From Polyodon spathula (taxonomy: Eukaryota > Chordata > Actinopteri > Acipenseriformes > Polyodontidae), in contig NC_054534.1 of the NCBI RefSeq assembly GCF_017654505.1, forward strand, positions 41,513,226 to 41,577,225: a DNA stretch of 64,000 nt, in the 5' to 3' direction. Shown here piece after piece: positions 49,557 to 62,100 of the stretch. Position numbers and translations under genes: made by a program. The notes below the pieces were generated by a model. That model ran no database searches. It was not told where the DNA came from and saw nothing but the letters and a program-made list of their open reading frames with translations. Position 1 is the first letter of the stretch. Every line of letters starts with the position of its first letter.

Positions 49557-50712
49557 TAACTTAATTTTTACACCCTAAAAGTGATTCCTCCCCCCTTACC
49601 TATGTGTTAAAATTAGAAAAATGTACATTGTAATAGAAAAATAAAAATCATAAATAACTTTAAGGTTTTTGTTTTATGTTGTAAAATCTGAAATAAGCAT
49701 TTTTCGAAAGACTTATAACTAATCAGAAATCACATTTTCTTAAATTAAATAAAATTCTTAAGCATACCAGCTGGGCACCCTTCAGAATCTCAAATGGGAC
49801 TCCCTGAAGTACTCACTTCAGCAAAAAAAATACTTAATGAAGTATTAATATGCAACTTTGCGCTTACAATTTTTTTTTTGCTTTCTGAAAAGCAAATGTC
49901 TTGACCATAGACAATGTTTAATCAATAAAATTGGAAATGTATTTGTTAGCTGTACACGTTGTTATGTATTACATAAACAATAACATTGAAAACAAACTAA
50001 AATCCATTAAAAAATAATATTTTTAAATTACCTATTTTAACAGCCACCTGTAAGACAAAAATAGTGCTTTTATATTTCAAAATTATTACAGTTCTTCTAC
50101 ATATCTGGCTGTAATAAACAAAAAACATAATTACCCTCAATGAATTGTTAGAGGTATTTAATTCAGTTGTACGCCTGAAACATAAATAAATAGAAAATAT
50201 TAAACCACATACTCTGTTCAGTATATGGAAAGTAAATTAAAGAACACCCACAAACTGACAGCTTGCTACAGATAAACTAGGAAAGGCAGTGGACACAGTG
50301 CAAAATAAAATATACGTTGTCAGTATACACAGGCACCTTCGCTAACAACCTGTAATTACTGTGACATACATGAAAAACCATTTTCCAACAACATTACAAA
50401 AAGACCTACATGTTTAACAAGAATCAATTACAATACTTTTATCGAATGTTAACCATTATGTTAAACAGTCACAACTGTCATGCTTCGATAAGAAATGATG
50501 AAAGAAATCATGAAAGACACCATCATTTTCCATGGAACAACGTCTGACTTTATAAGTTGCAATATAAATCATTATTTCTCTCTCACAGTGTTCTGAACAA
50601 AATAAAATAACTTCCAAACCATACCTTTAACATTAAGCTAAGTTGTGATTAAAGCCAGGATAATAGGATTCCTTACACAGTCTAAAATTAAAGGGGAAAT
50701 CAATGTTGTGTG
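49557..50712. other. non-coding interior of the giant element
   Basis: AT-rich sequence without a recognisable exon, where integrase exons might have been expected. Confidence 0.45.
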
Positions 50713-51094
50713 TGTTCCCTTATGTTGCTACAACTGTTTAAGTGTGGTATGTGTATTGTTTTACTTTTTTTTTTTTTTTTTTTTAACATCTTCACCACTT
50801 TTTTACACTATTAAATTGCTGTCTACAGTGCTCCGTTTCCAAGATGTCTTCACATGTACCCGTCAGAAGAACTTAAGCACTACATTTCTAATTATCCTCC
50901 TGCTCACATATGTATGATGGGGGTGATGGGAAATGTAGTTCTCAAGTTCTTCTGAAGGGTACATGTGAAGCCATCTTGGCAACAGAGCACAGAGGACTGA
51001 AATTTAATAGTGCAAAAAAGTGGTCAGGATGTAAAAAAATAAATACAAAAATACATACACCTTACTTAAACAGTTGTAGCAAGTTATGGGAACA
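50713..51094. mobile_element. fold-back MITE with about 180-bp inverted arms
   Basis: TTGCTACAACTGTTTAAGT near 50726 returns inverted near 51065-51083, and the similarity continues through the CACTTTTTTACACTATTAAA, CTTCACATGTACCC and CAGAAGAACTT stretches up to a short centre near 50900-50925. The arms differ at roughly one base in eight. It sits just beyond the end of the HECT-like gene. Confidence 0.8.
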
Positions 51095-51101
51095 TGTAAC
51101 A

Positions 51102-51121
51102 CACACACACACACACACACA
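51102..51121. repeat. microsatellite (AC)10
   Basis: A short AC tract next to the end of the fold-back MITE. Confidence 0.9.
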
Positions 51122-51138
51122 AAAATCAACTTTAATGA

Positions 51139-53063
51139 TCATTTTCTGCAGTTGACTCGGACGAAGTCCATTACCCAAATATTGCTCTCTAATACTCTGT
51201 CAAATTCACTGCTGAATTCCATGAAACTGTCATACTGTTTTCTGAGCTGCAACAAACACTCACAGGTGTGTCCAACTGGCCTTCGTTCAAAGTCCGTCAT
51301 TGGTACCAACTCTACTGTGATTTTGTCAATGTTCAATACATCCAAGCCAGTGCAGTAGCGAAGGAAGAGGCCTAACTTTCGCTTTGGTGTCTGGACCATT
51401 TCCTTGTGTGCGATTTCTAGCAGGACTGCTAGAATATTACTCTCCTTGAACCTGGTCCGGCAGTCGTGTCTGCCCAGTGCTTCAATTATATCTTCATGGT
51501 CGACACTGGAAAAGTCTACAGGGCACTTTGAAAGATTTTTTTATCCTGAATGGCAATGAAAGTATAGAAGTCATCAAGTAGCTGCTCATTGGAAATCATA
51601 AGTTCTGGGAAGAGGCAGTGATGAATAAATGTTTTTGATAGCTTTATTGGCCAGTACCCCATGGCTTTCCAGCTAAAAGCAAGCTCTCTACCTATGGCTT
51701 TCCATTCTTCTCGGCCTAAGTTATGACGAAGACATGGGACCTTGACATCCCTCCCAACAGTGCATTTGCTATAGAGTCCCTCCCAGAATTCTCTCAGTGT
51801 ATCTGTGGCAAAGCGTAAGCCTTGCACAATTATATATGTAGTTTATTGTATGTTTTTGTGTTGTTACAATTGATTTAATTGTTTAGCTGCTGTGGCGCTC
51901 CACTGGGGACGATTACCCGTCTGCGTGGAGCAGCAGCTGAAAGCAATCAGCTGTTCCAGCAGGCAGGTGGGCGTGTCTCAACAGAGCGTCAATATAAAAG
52001 CATGGCGATCGCTGTGATCGGGGATGCTGCAAGGCCTGCCGTTTTCACGGCACCTTTTGAGTTATAGTTTGGGGTAGTGTGTTTTATTTTGCACTTTTTG
52101 TACAGTTTGCTGTATTTGTCTTCTGTGCGCTACCATCGCTGGTAACGTCACATGACCGCCTTTTTACTTTCGTTTTCTGTTTTTGTTAATAAATCCTGCG
52201 CGCCTGTGCCGGCGTTTCAACACCACCTCAGTCTCTCTGTATGCTTGAACAGCGGCGACCCACACGTGTGACCCAAGGAAGACCCTGTCACAGTATCATT
52301 TAATACACCCCAAATCATGTGCTTTTTCAATGTCACCATTTTGCACAATGTTTATTTGTTTGTTTAAGATGGTGGGATCCTTGAAGTTACTGCAAATCTC
52401 AGTGAAAGCCACTGGGCCGCGATGAACAGTCATTTCAAATGGTGTGACAGGAATGGTATCGTCCAAGTCACTGTTTGTGCTGTTAGAAGTCATCCCAAAA
52501 TTTAACTGAATTTCAGAATCACTTAGATCATCCAGTATAAAAACGTCACCTCTGAAATTTCTGAGGAAACTGTGCATTCAGAGCCCTCATCACTCTGTGA
52601 AGGTGTTGAGGTGAGCATACTTTCAGTGGTACAAACAACATCGTCTGCTGTTGTTGAAGCCACTGGGTTTCCCCTACCAGTGGATGCACCAGTGTTTTGG
52701 CAATCTGTCCCCTGGTTGTCATCAGGCAAAAAACTTTGTCAGTTCTGGCTAGTTTGCGCTTTAAAAAGCTGTGTATGCCTGGTGCTTTTCTTCTTTAAAG
52801 ACTGCTGAGATGAAGCATAGAAATTCCTCAGCGCAACTCCATCACCTAACTTTTCAATGTATTTAGCCAGTGTTGGGTCGTCAATTCCCAGGACAGTTTC
52901 AGCATCAACCTTCAAGAACAACAAGGACAACAATATTAAAAGAATGAGATTAAACTATAGACTATACCTTGTCTTCTCTCAATCCCTCCAGTACAGACTC
53001 CAGCGCTTTACGCGAACGCAGGAATGATATGTTTGTCACTCATGATATCTGAATTTCATTACA
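51139..53063 (-). pseudogene. SAM-like/HECT-type E3 ubiquitin ligase-like gene carried by the giant element, decayed
   Basis: HECT ligases pass ubiquitin from an active-site Cys to substrates. Exon 53063-52968 (acceptor TTTCACAG) has ATG at 53043 and MSDKHIIPAFA, a frame slip, then LESVLEGLREDK. After a 58-base intron follows KVDAETVLGIDDPTLAKYIE and KLGDGVALRNFY, like the second half of a SAM domain. An acidic, Ser/Thr-rich linker (with TGA at 52741-52739 and a frameshift near 52550) leads to ICSNFKDPTIL, where an LTR is inserted. The C-terminal part reads TLREFWEGLYSKCT, KVPCLRHNLGREEWKAIGR, LFLRYCTG and RRPVGHTCECLLQL, with the expected active-site Cys in GHTC, ending at 51139. Most of the HECT N-lobe is absent, and a frame slip lies at 51519-51548. 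Its likely 5' non-coding exon is in the right end repeat. Confidence 0.75.
51851..52292 (+). mobile_element. solo LTR inserted in the HECT-like gene
   Basis: The insert starts TGTTTTTGTG and ends CCCTGTCACA. It has a TATAAAAG box near 51993 and an AATAAA near 52188, in the positions expected for U3 and R. A GTAT motif on both sides (about 51847-51851 and 52293-52296) may be the target duplication. It is opposite in orientation to the gene it interrupts. The region around its AATAAA (ATCCTGCGCGCCTG) resembles the LTR at 9853-10352. Confidence 0.65.
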
Positions 53064-53456
53064 CTGTGAAATAAATTGAAAAAGAATATTTAACTTTCAA
53101 ACAATGGATTTCAATAATTTTGTCTGTTTTTTACTTTTATTGCATTATTTAGTTTATTAATTAAGCCTTTACTGTTCACGTAGAGCTGGAACGGGGTTGG
53201 GTTGTTTCGGTATCAATAAAAAATAAAACAAAACACTGCGACAAACACAGTACCTACACAATACTTTATTACCCATCACAAGAATTTGCTTTACATTACA
53301 GAGTCTCTGACAAGCAGAATACACAAACACAAAAAACACATATAAAACACAAAATCACACCAATTCCATCATTATAAATTCAGACACAGTAATTAAACAC
53401 AGTACTTAAAACTACTAAAATATACCACCATCATAAAAGAGCAAACACTCTATTAG

Positions 53457-53556
53457 CTGGTTTCACAGACCCCGATTAGCACTAGTCTTGGACATCCTTG
53501 CCTAAATGAACATTGAGTAGTCCAAGATTAGCACTAATCTGGGTCTGTGAAACCAG
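53457..53556. mobile_element. 100-bp MITE with 36-bp inverted ends
   Basis: CTGGTTTCACAGACC then GATTAGCACTA at the left returns inverted at the right as TAGCACTAATC then GGTCTGTGAAACCAG. The centre is about 28 bases. No target duplication could be assigned. Confidence 0.8.
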
Positions 53557-54020
53557 CCATTAAACTATTCATCATTTAAGATTTGTTTAAAAATCGAATA
53601 CTTATTGCAATAAATTATTTTAAAGCTCTCTTTGCTCAATCGTGGCACTAAATACCGCCGGCCAGAAGGTAATAAAGTATACTCCCTATGTAACATATTT
53701 GACGTGTCGCTTACAATTCTAAATGATAAGTTTAGGGCTTGTGCTGGATAAAAAAAAAAAGAAAAAAAAATGTGGAAAAACTATTGAAAGGCACTCCAGC
53801 AATTTGTTACCAATTTTAATAATTTTATGTTGCTTATTTTTATTTTGAAAAAACTTTCTGAAAACAGGCTTTTCTTGTGTAGATCATCCAGTAAACAACA
53901 ATATAACAACCCACAGTATTTAGCTTTAAAGTGGCTTTTAAGCGGCTGAGGTAAGAATACGTGCAAAAGGATTAGCATATGCAAAATGAGAAGAGGTTGA
54001 AACAATCTGAGTGCCGAGTG

Positions 54021-54048
54021 CCAGGACACTTAGCGCTAGGTGTCCTGG
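54021..54048. other. 28-bp near-perfect palindrome
   Basis: CCAGGACACTTAGCGCTAGG then TGTCCTGG pairs with itself except for one mismatched pair. It lies nine bases before the 31-bp minisatellite. Confidence 0.75.
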
Positions 54049-54056
54049 AAGTGCCT

Positions 54057-54211
54057 GAGTGGCCTGTATTGGAAACTGTATTGCTGTGAGTGGCCTGTAT
54101 TGGAAACTGTATTGCTGTGAGTGGCCTGTATTGGAAACTGTATTGCTGTGAGTGGGCTGTATTGGAAACTGTATTGCTGTGAGTGGCCTGTACTGAAAGC
54201 TGTATTGGTAT
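54057..54211. repeat. 31-bp minisatellite, five copies
   Basis: The unit GAGTGGCCTGTATTGGAAAC then TGTATTGCTGT is repeated: three copies are identical, the fourth has one change and the fifth has several. A partial sixth start follows. Confidence 0.95.
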
Positions 54212-54586
54212 GACTGGCCTACAGATCAGTGCTGGCCAGCAGCACCACCATAATAGTCACACTCAATTTTACCTGAGTCAGCCTGACAGAGGGGCTCCAG
54301 GAGTTCAAAATGAGGTAGCGTGTCAGTCTCATATGAGTGTCCTGTACTGTGTTAAATAGGCTGTTCTCTTGTGCCAAACATTCTGAACTGTTTTAGTGTA
54401 GGCTACCGTAAAGATTAATTTCAATTCAAGTTTCAAATATATATAGTAGGCCAAGTGGCATTTTGTTAGGTAGTAGGCCTAATACAGCCTATAAAAAAAT
54501 AACTAACTTTTAATTTACATTTTTCATGTTAACCCAAGGATAAAACATAATGTATACACAAATAACTAAATAAAATAATTAACTGG

Positions 54587-54618
<32 letters not shown>

Positions 54619-56220
54619 AAATTTCCTTGGCAGTCAAACTTTGATACTTCACTAACCTAAATTAACAAACCTTTTTCTAATCTCTCTGTTAACTTTTCTT
54701 AGTCTGTGGTACTCTCCTTCGCGCTCTCTCTTAAACCAGATGTGAGCAGGCAGATTTTTTAATAATGTCAGGTGTTGCAAATATAGTATTTACTGTATCA
54801 TGCATATCTAGTCAAATAGAAAATGCACAGATATAAATCAGAAAATAAAATGGAAGATAATATATGCTTTTCTCCCAAACTGGTAAACATGTCTGAACTG
54901 CCACAGGGGGTGATGGGAAGGGTGATTGCCCAACACAGTGTATTGCAATCAGGACCAGGGAAAGCAGGAGAATAAACAATCTGAGGCAGGGAGCAGCACA
55001 CACAGGCAAGATCACACTAATACTGTATACTTCTTTCATTCTCTGAACTGAACTGTCAGATAGTGAAAAGTTGATAATTGCTGAATCAGGTGATCAGGAG
55101 AGTCAGTGCAAATGAGGGCTATTACTAATTAAGACAAGACAAAAAACAACTTTTAAATATTGATGACTGCAAAATGCATAACTAAATCATAAAAAGACTA
55201 CATAACATAATTATGACATAAAATATTCTACTAAATTGAGTATTCAATTTAGTAGAAGCAGCACATACAGTCGTCCTTAATAATATTACTGATTAAATAA
55301 CAAATATCCAGTCAGTCTACTTGGATGCATGTTTGGACTGTAATTGATTCTTCAATCTTGCAACATTGTTTCCACTATACTAGTACAAACATTGCATTGA
55401 CATGAAACGTCTATCACAGAAACTACAAGAGGTGCAGATACTGCAAGAACATAAGCAGTTTATTACTGACATGTCAGCACTGGCCCAGTACTGAGGGGAG
55501 AAGGGGTTTAAACAATGTGACTATCACGTAGGTACGTAATAAGTCTGTTTTTTTCTTTTATTTCTGAGGTTCAGAGCTTATGTAGTTAGTGGCACAGGAG
55601 TCTATTATACTTAGCAATATCACTTTTCTTATCCATGTATTTTATGACCCAAACAAACTTGAATTAAAAATAATCTTTAAAGTAGGCTACACTAATGAAA
55701 AAAAAAAACAGTTAAGCATATTCGGCACTCTGAGAACAGCCTTTTGAACACAGTACAGGACACTATGACACCGCAGTCCTCACACAGTAAAATACTATCC
55801 TATATAGGCCACTCAAAGCAATGCCCTAGTAATATAATCTAATACAGGACACTCGTACAGTAGCCTAATATAATCCAATGTAATTACAATGCAGGACACT
55901 CACAGTGTACAATATAATGCTATGCAGGACACTAACACCAGTGTTCTAGCAGAGTACACATGCCAGTTTTTGCACGCAGATTATAATTATCGTGTCCGAC
56001 AATACCACCCCAAATAATTCTATACTTAATTATTAATAAACATCATAACAGCAACAACAGCAACAGTATTAACAAAAGTATTTAATACCAAGACTTTACC
56101 ATAAAATTATTAGCAATAATAAATGGAAACTAGAATAGCACCCACTACAGGTAGCAGGCACGTCTGCGCGGCTTGAATCTTTGGTAGTGAAATGAAAGCT
56201 CAGACCACTCAGTATGTATA
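54212..56220. other. interior of the giant element without a recognisable gene
   Basis: A poly-A tract of about 28 lies at 54590-54617. Several scattered copies of AGGACACT-type words occur at 55750-55930. No exon with splice sites was identified. In the proposed structure this is the long intron between the non-coding first exon near 63.3 kb and the exon at 53063. Confidence 0.5.
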
Positions 56221-57619
56221 TAGTGCCTTGCACAGGCAGCTTCCTCACAATGCATTATGTTTCGAAGCTCCCAGTTTGCACCGATGAAAGAAATTGCCCA
56301 AACGAGGACAAAATTACCTTACCATTGGCCTCCACCTGTGAACCATTAAAGTTGCTGTCACATTTTCTGGATAAAAACCCCACTGTTGAAGGATCATTGG
56401 TAAGGCTGTGAATCTGAAGGAAAATGAAGACCAAAGAGCATTCTACAGAAGTTAGAGATAAAGTAATACAAACGCATAGATTAGGGAAAGGGTACAAAAT
56501 AATATCCAAGTGTTTGGATATCCCAGTGAGCACAGTTGGATCAATAATTAGGAAGTGGAAGCTGCATCACACCACCCAGGCACTGCCAAAAGGCCGTCCC
56601 TCAAAACTCAGCACTCAAACAAGAAGGAGACTTGTGAGAGAAGCCACAGAGAGGCCAACAATCACTTTGAAGGAGCTACAGAGTTCAGTGGCTGGGAGTG
56701 GAGTAATGGTGCACCAGTCAACCATATCAAGAGCTCTGCATAACACTGGCCTGTAAGGGAGGGTGGAGAGAAAGAAGCCGCTACTCAAAAAGTACCATCT
56801 GAAAGCATGTCTGGAGTTTGTCAGAAAGCATGAGAATGACCCAGCTGCGATGTGGGAAAAGGTTTTGTGGTCAGATGAGACCAAGATAGAGCTTTTTGGA
56901 CAAAACTCAAAGCGCTATGTGTGGCTCAAACCTAACACTGCCCATGCCTCAAGACACACCATCCCTACAGTGAAGTATGGTGGTGGCAGCATCATGCTAT
57001 GCATCAATCATCTTGTTACAATTGAAAAAAGAATGGATTGAGCAAAATACAGGAAAATACTGCAAGAGAATCTGCTTCAGTCTGCTAAAAAACTGAAGCT
57101 TGGGAGGAAATTCACCTTTCAGCAGGACAATGATCCCAAGCACAAGGCCAAAGCAACATTGGAATGGCTCAAGAACAAAAAGGTGAATGTCCTGATCTCA
57201 ATCCAATTGAGAATCTGTGGAACTATTTAAAAATTGCGGTCCACAAGCGTCGTCCAACCAACCTGAACAATCTGGAGCAAATCTGCCAAGAAGAATGGGC
57301 CAAAATCACTCCGACACTGTGTGCAAAGCTGGTACATACTTACCCCAAAAGACTTAAAGCTGTTATTGCAGCGAAAGGTGGCTCTACCAAATATTAATGT
57401 GTGGGGGTTGAATACCATTTATGTAAGCAAGATGTTTCAGTTTTTTATTTTTCTTAAAAATATTTCCCAACATAAAACCAATGTCACCTTACAATAACTG
57501 ATTTTGAGTTTAAGTGTTTTAAAATAAAATATTGAACAGAACGAAATTTCAATGTACCATTTGTAATTCAGTAATATGAGAGAATTGGTCAGGGGTCTGA
57601 ATACTTTTGCAAGGCACTG
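56221..57619 (+). pseudogene. Tc1-like (DD34E) transposon, nested in the giant element
   Basis: The transposase is on the plus strand. It opens with a paired-type helix-turn-helix (MKTKEHSTEVRDKVIQ; GYKIISKCLDIPVSTVGSII; GRPSKLSTQTRRRL) at 56424. It continues with [14 protein letters not shown] (first catalytic Asp), GGGSIMLC and [20 protein letters not shown] (second Asp) to [14 protein letters not shown] (Glu) near 57210. A stop at 56754-56756 and frameshifts near 57040 and 57180 break it. The right end is intact (TACTTTTGCAAGGCACTG). The left end keeps only about 11 bases, AGTGCCTTGCA, after TATA. Confidence 0.88.
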
Positions 57620-57641
57620 TGTGTGTATGTATGTATGTATG

Positions 57642-57713
<72 letters not shown>

Positions 57714-57824
57714 CACACACACACACACACACACACACTGAATTACACAAAGGTGCTTTTTTCAAAACAACGTCTGTATGTTGTCCTCTGAATAGAAACA
57801 TGATGCATTGTGAGGAAGCTGCCT
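56234..57824. repeat. 30-bp inverted pair spanning the Tc1-like element
   Basis: AGGCAGCTTCCTCACAATGC then ATTATGTTTC at 56234-56263 is the inverse of 57795-57824 with one mismatch. The right copy is outside the transposon and the left copy is inside, exactly where the left inverted repeat stops. Confidence 0.85.
57616..57739. repeat. compound microsatellite (GTAT)n-(TA)n-(CA)n
   Basis: About 6 GTAT units, about 31 TA units, then about 13 CA units. It starts immediately at the Tc1-like right end, so the element ends in, or seeded, a microsatellite. Confidence 0.95.
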
Positions 57825-57839
57825 CACATCGGAATAACT

Positions 57840-59192
57840 TTGTTTAAAATGTTGAATGTATTTGTACATTTTATATACCCTGACTACGTCATTGTTTTTT
57901 TAAGGATGCAATATGAAACCGTGCTCATGTTTATTTCCGTGTGCAGCTTGATGCCACGATGTTTTATATTGATGACGGTATAATGTATATCATTAATAAT
58001 GATTATAGTGATAATCTAAATATATATAATGCCTTGAAAACAAATATTACACCTGGAAGTCTGGTACTGATAAGGGCAGTGCAAAGGCTACTGTACGCAC
58101 ACTCGAAAGTAAAGAAAAAAAAAGTTTTATATTATGTGCTTTAAATGTAAATATTTAAAATAATATATTTTTGATATAAAACAAATAAAAACAACCTGTA
58201 ATACTTTTTTATATATGGGAAAATGTGAGCTTGGTGTAATGTTATTTGTAAACGTGTATCATTGTTAGTCGGTATGTCTGCGTTTTTGTAATTAAATGTC
58301 ACCAGTGCCTTATTACTAAAAAGACTAAGAAAAATAAATCTTGTACCTGGAAGATCAACCAAAGCTCTGAGTATCATGCGTGTCACCATGGGAATATAAA
58401 TGAAACGTGAAGGTGGTCAAACAAAATTTTAGATTTCAACAATAAAAATAAAATAAAATAAACTTTTGTAATTCGTTTTATTCTAACGTAAACATTTATG
58501 AAATAAAAACAAACAAAAAAATATTTTTAGACATATAAAAGGCTTTTTTGCCTACCAAATCTAGCTTCTCTTTCTGACAGCGGCCATCTTCATTATTTTT
58601 TTTTTTTTTTTTTTTACAAGCCCTGCCTACTTCAGGCTTTCTTTATTAAAATTCGTAATGCATTTGTACAGAAATAATAACATTTAAAATAAAACAAATA
58701 TAATCCTGGTTAAACAACAGCATTAAACTGGAGTGTTTAAACTGTCATCTTAAAAACAGCGCTTCCTAATATGGTCAGAGGATGTACGGGGCGGCACCGA
58801 CGCAGCTGCGCTCAATGCACCGACAGACAAAAATGTAGCTTGGTCATGTTTAAAGTGACGTGATCTCTTAAACAAATACATCGAAACCAAACAATTAATG
58901 GTTTTTACAAAAGAGAATATATTATATTATTAGTAAAATAAAAAATATACTGTATCATTTTTTCAAAATACATTGTAGGTGTTAAATCCACGATGCAGCT
59001 GCGCTCAATGCACTAAGTCTGACCGACAAATCGCTATTCTTCTCTCCAGTAGTTTCACATTTTCTTTTAAAGTACTTTAATTTTCTACTTTTTTTTGTTG
59101 CTGTATTTAAGCTCTTTAAATTTTTAATATTTAGATCTAATTTATCATTTCTATTTCTAGTGGAATCGATTACTAAATCTATTCCTAATTTT
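57840..59192. other. interior of the giant element without a recognisable gene
   Basis: AT-rich. GCAGCTGCGCTCAATGCA occurs near 58801 and again near 58996, a direct repeat of unknown meaning. A poly-T tract of about 20 lies at 58597-58616. Confidence 0.5.
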
Positions 59193-62100
59193 GTACTGGT
59201 TTCCCAACTCCCCCATTGCCGGTCCCAAGCCAGTGATGAGAAAGGAGGAGGGTTGGGTGAGGGGCTAGCGACCCTACCCCCGTAGAAAAACCCACTGCTA
59301 CAGAAACGCCAACAGAGACATCAACAAACATTTCGGTACTGGGAGAGGACGGATCTCCAGCTGGTGGTTTTATGATGCTGGGTAGTGAAAGCCAGTCTGT
59401 GGAAGCTGCCAGGCCGATGACCATCATCTCCACCAGGACCACCATCACCATCGGAACATGGAACGTGCGCACCATGTACGAAACAGGAAAAGACCGCACA
59501 AGTGGCTGCCGAGATGAGGAATTACAACCTTGCCATCCATGGAATCAGCGAGTCAAGATGGACTGGTTCCGGTCAGAGGAGGCTTGCCACAGGGGAGTTG
59601 CAGCTGTTCTCGGGGCATGAGGAAGAAGACGCGCCGCACACCCAGGGAGTCGCTTTGATGTTATCTAAGACAGCCCAGGGAGTGCTCATTGGGTGGGAGG
59701 CACATGGCCCACGGATCATCACAGCCTCCTTCCGTACCAAAAAGAGGAGGATCAACATGGACGTCGTCCAGTGTTACGCACCAATGGATGACAGTGAAGA
59801 GGAGGACAAGGAGGACTTTTACAACAGACTGCTTACCATTATACAGGACCGCCCAGGATGGAATGTCATCATCTCCATGGGCGACTTCAACGCCAAGATT
59901 GGCAGTGACAACAGGGGCTATGAAGAGGTCATGGGGCAGCAGGGGCTGGGTGAGATGAATGACAACAGGGAGCGATTCTCTGATCTATGCGCCACAGGCA
60001 ACCTGGTCGTCGGAGGAAGCTTCTTCCATCACAGAAGGATACACAAGGTGACTTGGGTATCACCAGACCTGTCGACGGAAAACCAGATTGACCATGTGTG
60101 CATGGGGAATAAGTTCAGAAGATCTCTTCAGGATGTACGTGTCAAACGAGGAGCAGACGTTGCTTCGGACCATCATCTTGTTGCCCGGTTGCAGCTCAAG
60201 TTGAAGAGGAATTGGATAGGAGGGACCAACCAACACCAGCATTACAACACCACGCCCCTGAAAGACCCAGCCAAGCTAGAAGAGTTCACCATCACACTCA
60301 CCAACAAGTTTCAGGTCCTACATGAGCTGCTAGAGGAAGAGACCATCGACGAGAAATGGCAAGGAGTAAAGGAGGCACTATCATCAACCTGTCAAGAAGT
60401 CCTGGGCCTCAAGAAACACAACCAAAAGGAATGGATGTCTGTAGAAACTTTGAAGATGACAGAGAAGAGGAAAATGAAGAAGGCAGCAGTCAACAACAGT
60501 CGCACGCGAGCTGGAAAAGCCAAGGCACAGGATGAGTATACTGAAGTGAACAGGAGCGCCAAGAGAAGCATCAAGAAAGACAAGATCAACTACATGCAGT
60601 CGCCAGCAACAGAATCAGAGGAAGCAGCTCACCAGGGAAACATGCAGCACCTGTACGCCACCATCAAGAAACTGTCAGGAAAGTTCAGCAAACCAGAAAA
60701 ACCTGTGAACGACAAGGAAGGGAGGACAATACCAAATAAAAAGGGGCAGAGGAACAGATGGGTGGAGCATTTTGAAGAACAGACCAGCTCCACAGGAACC
60801 ACCGGATATCCAGCCGGCTGACAGCGACCTGCCGATTGACTGAAGTATACCTACTAAGGAGGAGATCCGCATGGCCATCAAGCAACTAAGGAAATGCAAG
60901 TCTGCAGGACCAGACAACATTCCGGCGGAGGCACTGAAGACTGACATAGAGACCAGCGTGGAGGTGGTTTACCCACTCTTCAGCCAGAGCTGGGAAGAGG
61001 AGCAAGTTCCTACAGAGTGGAAAGAGGGCTACCTCATCAAACTCCTGAAAAAGGCGACCTCAGCTCTTGCTCCAACTACAGAGGGATAACGCTGCTGTCC
61101 ATCCCAGGAAATTATGTTCAACCGAGTCCTACTGAACAGGATGAAGCACGCTGTCGACCCCCAACTCCGAGATCAGCAGGCTGGCTTTCGTACGGATAGA
61201 TCCTGCACTGACCAGATAGCGACGCTGCGCATCATCTTGGAACAGTCACTGGAGTGGAACTCGCCCCTCTACATCAGCTTTATTGACTATGAAAAGGCAT
61301 TCGACAGTGTAGACAGACAGACCCTCTGGAAGCTGCTGAGACACTACGATGTGCCAGAGAAGATCATGAACATCATCCGAAATTCCTACGAGGGGGTGAC
61401 CTGCAGGGTGGTCCATGGCCGGCAACTCACCGACGCCTTCCAAGTAAGGACAGGAGTGAGACAAGGATGTTTGCTGTTGCCTTTCCTGTTCCTGCTCACG
61501 ATAGACTGGGTTATGAAGTCATCAACAACCCAAAAGTGGAATGGCATCCAGTGGACTCTCTGAACACAGTTGGACGACCTTGATTTCGCCGACGATCTGG
61601 CCCTTCTCTCCCACACCCAGCAACAGATGCAGTAAAAGACCAGCACCGTTGCGGAAACCTCAGCTTGCTTGGGCCTCAGCATCCACTTGGGGAAGAGCAA
61701 GATCTTCAAGGTCAACACAGCAAATACCACACCCATCAGACTGGAAGGTGCGGCTAGAAGAGGTGGAGAACTTCACCTACCTTGGCAGCATCATTGACAA
61801 ACAGGGTGGGACAGATGCTGATGTTAGAACCTGAATTGGCAAGGCAAGGATGGCTTTCCAACAACTGAAGAACGTCTGGAGATCCACAGACCTGACAGTC
61901 AACATCAAGATCAGGATCTTTAACACCATCGTGAAGCCTGTCTTACTTACGGAGCCGAGACCTGGAGAACCACCATCATCACCATGAAGAAAATCCAGAC
62001 TTTCATCAACACCTGCCTCAGAAGGATTCTGCGAATTCGCTGGCCAGACAGAATTAGTAATGAACAACTGTGGCAGCGGACAAGACAGCAGCCTGCAGAA

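Noticed and set aside
57437..57847. Frames with Ile-Tyr, Cys-Val and His-Thr repeats
   Set aside because: They are translations of the TA/CA compound microsatellite.
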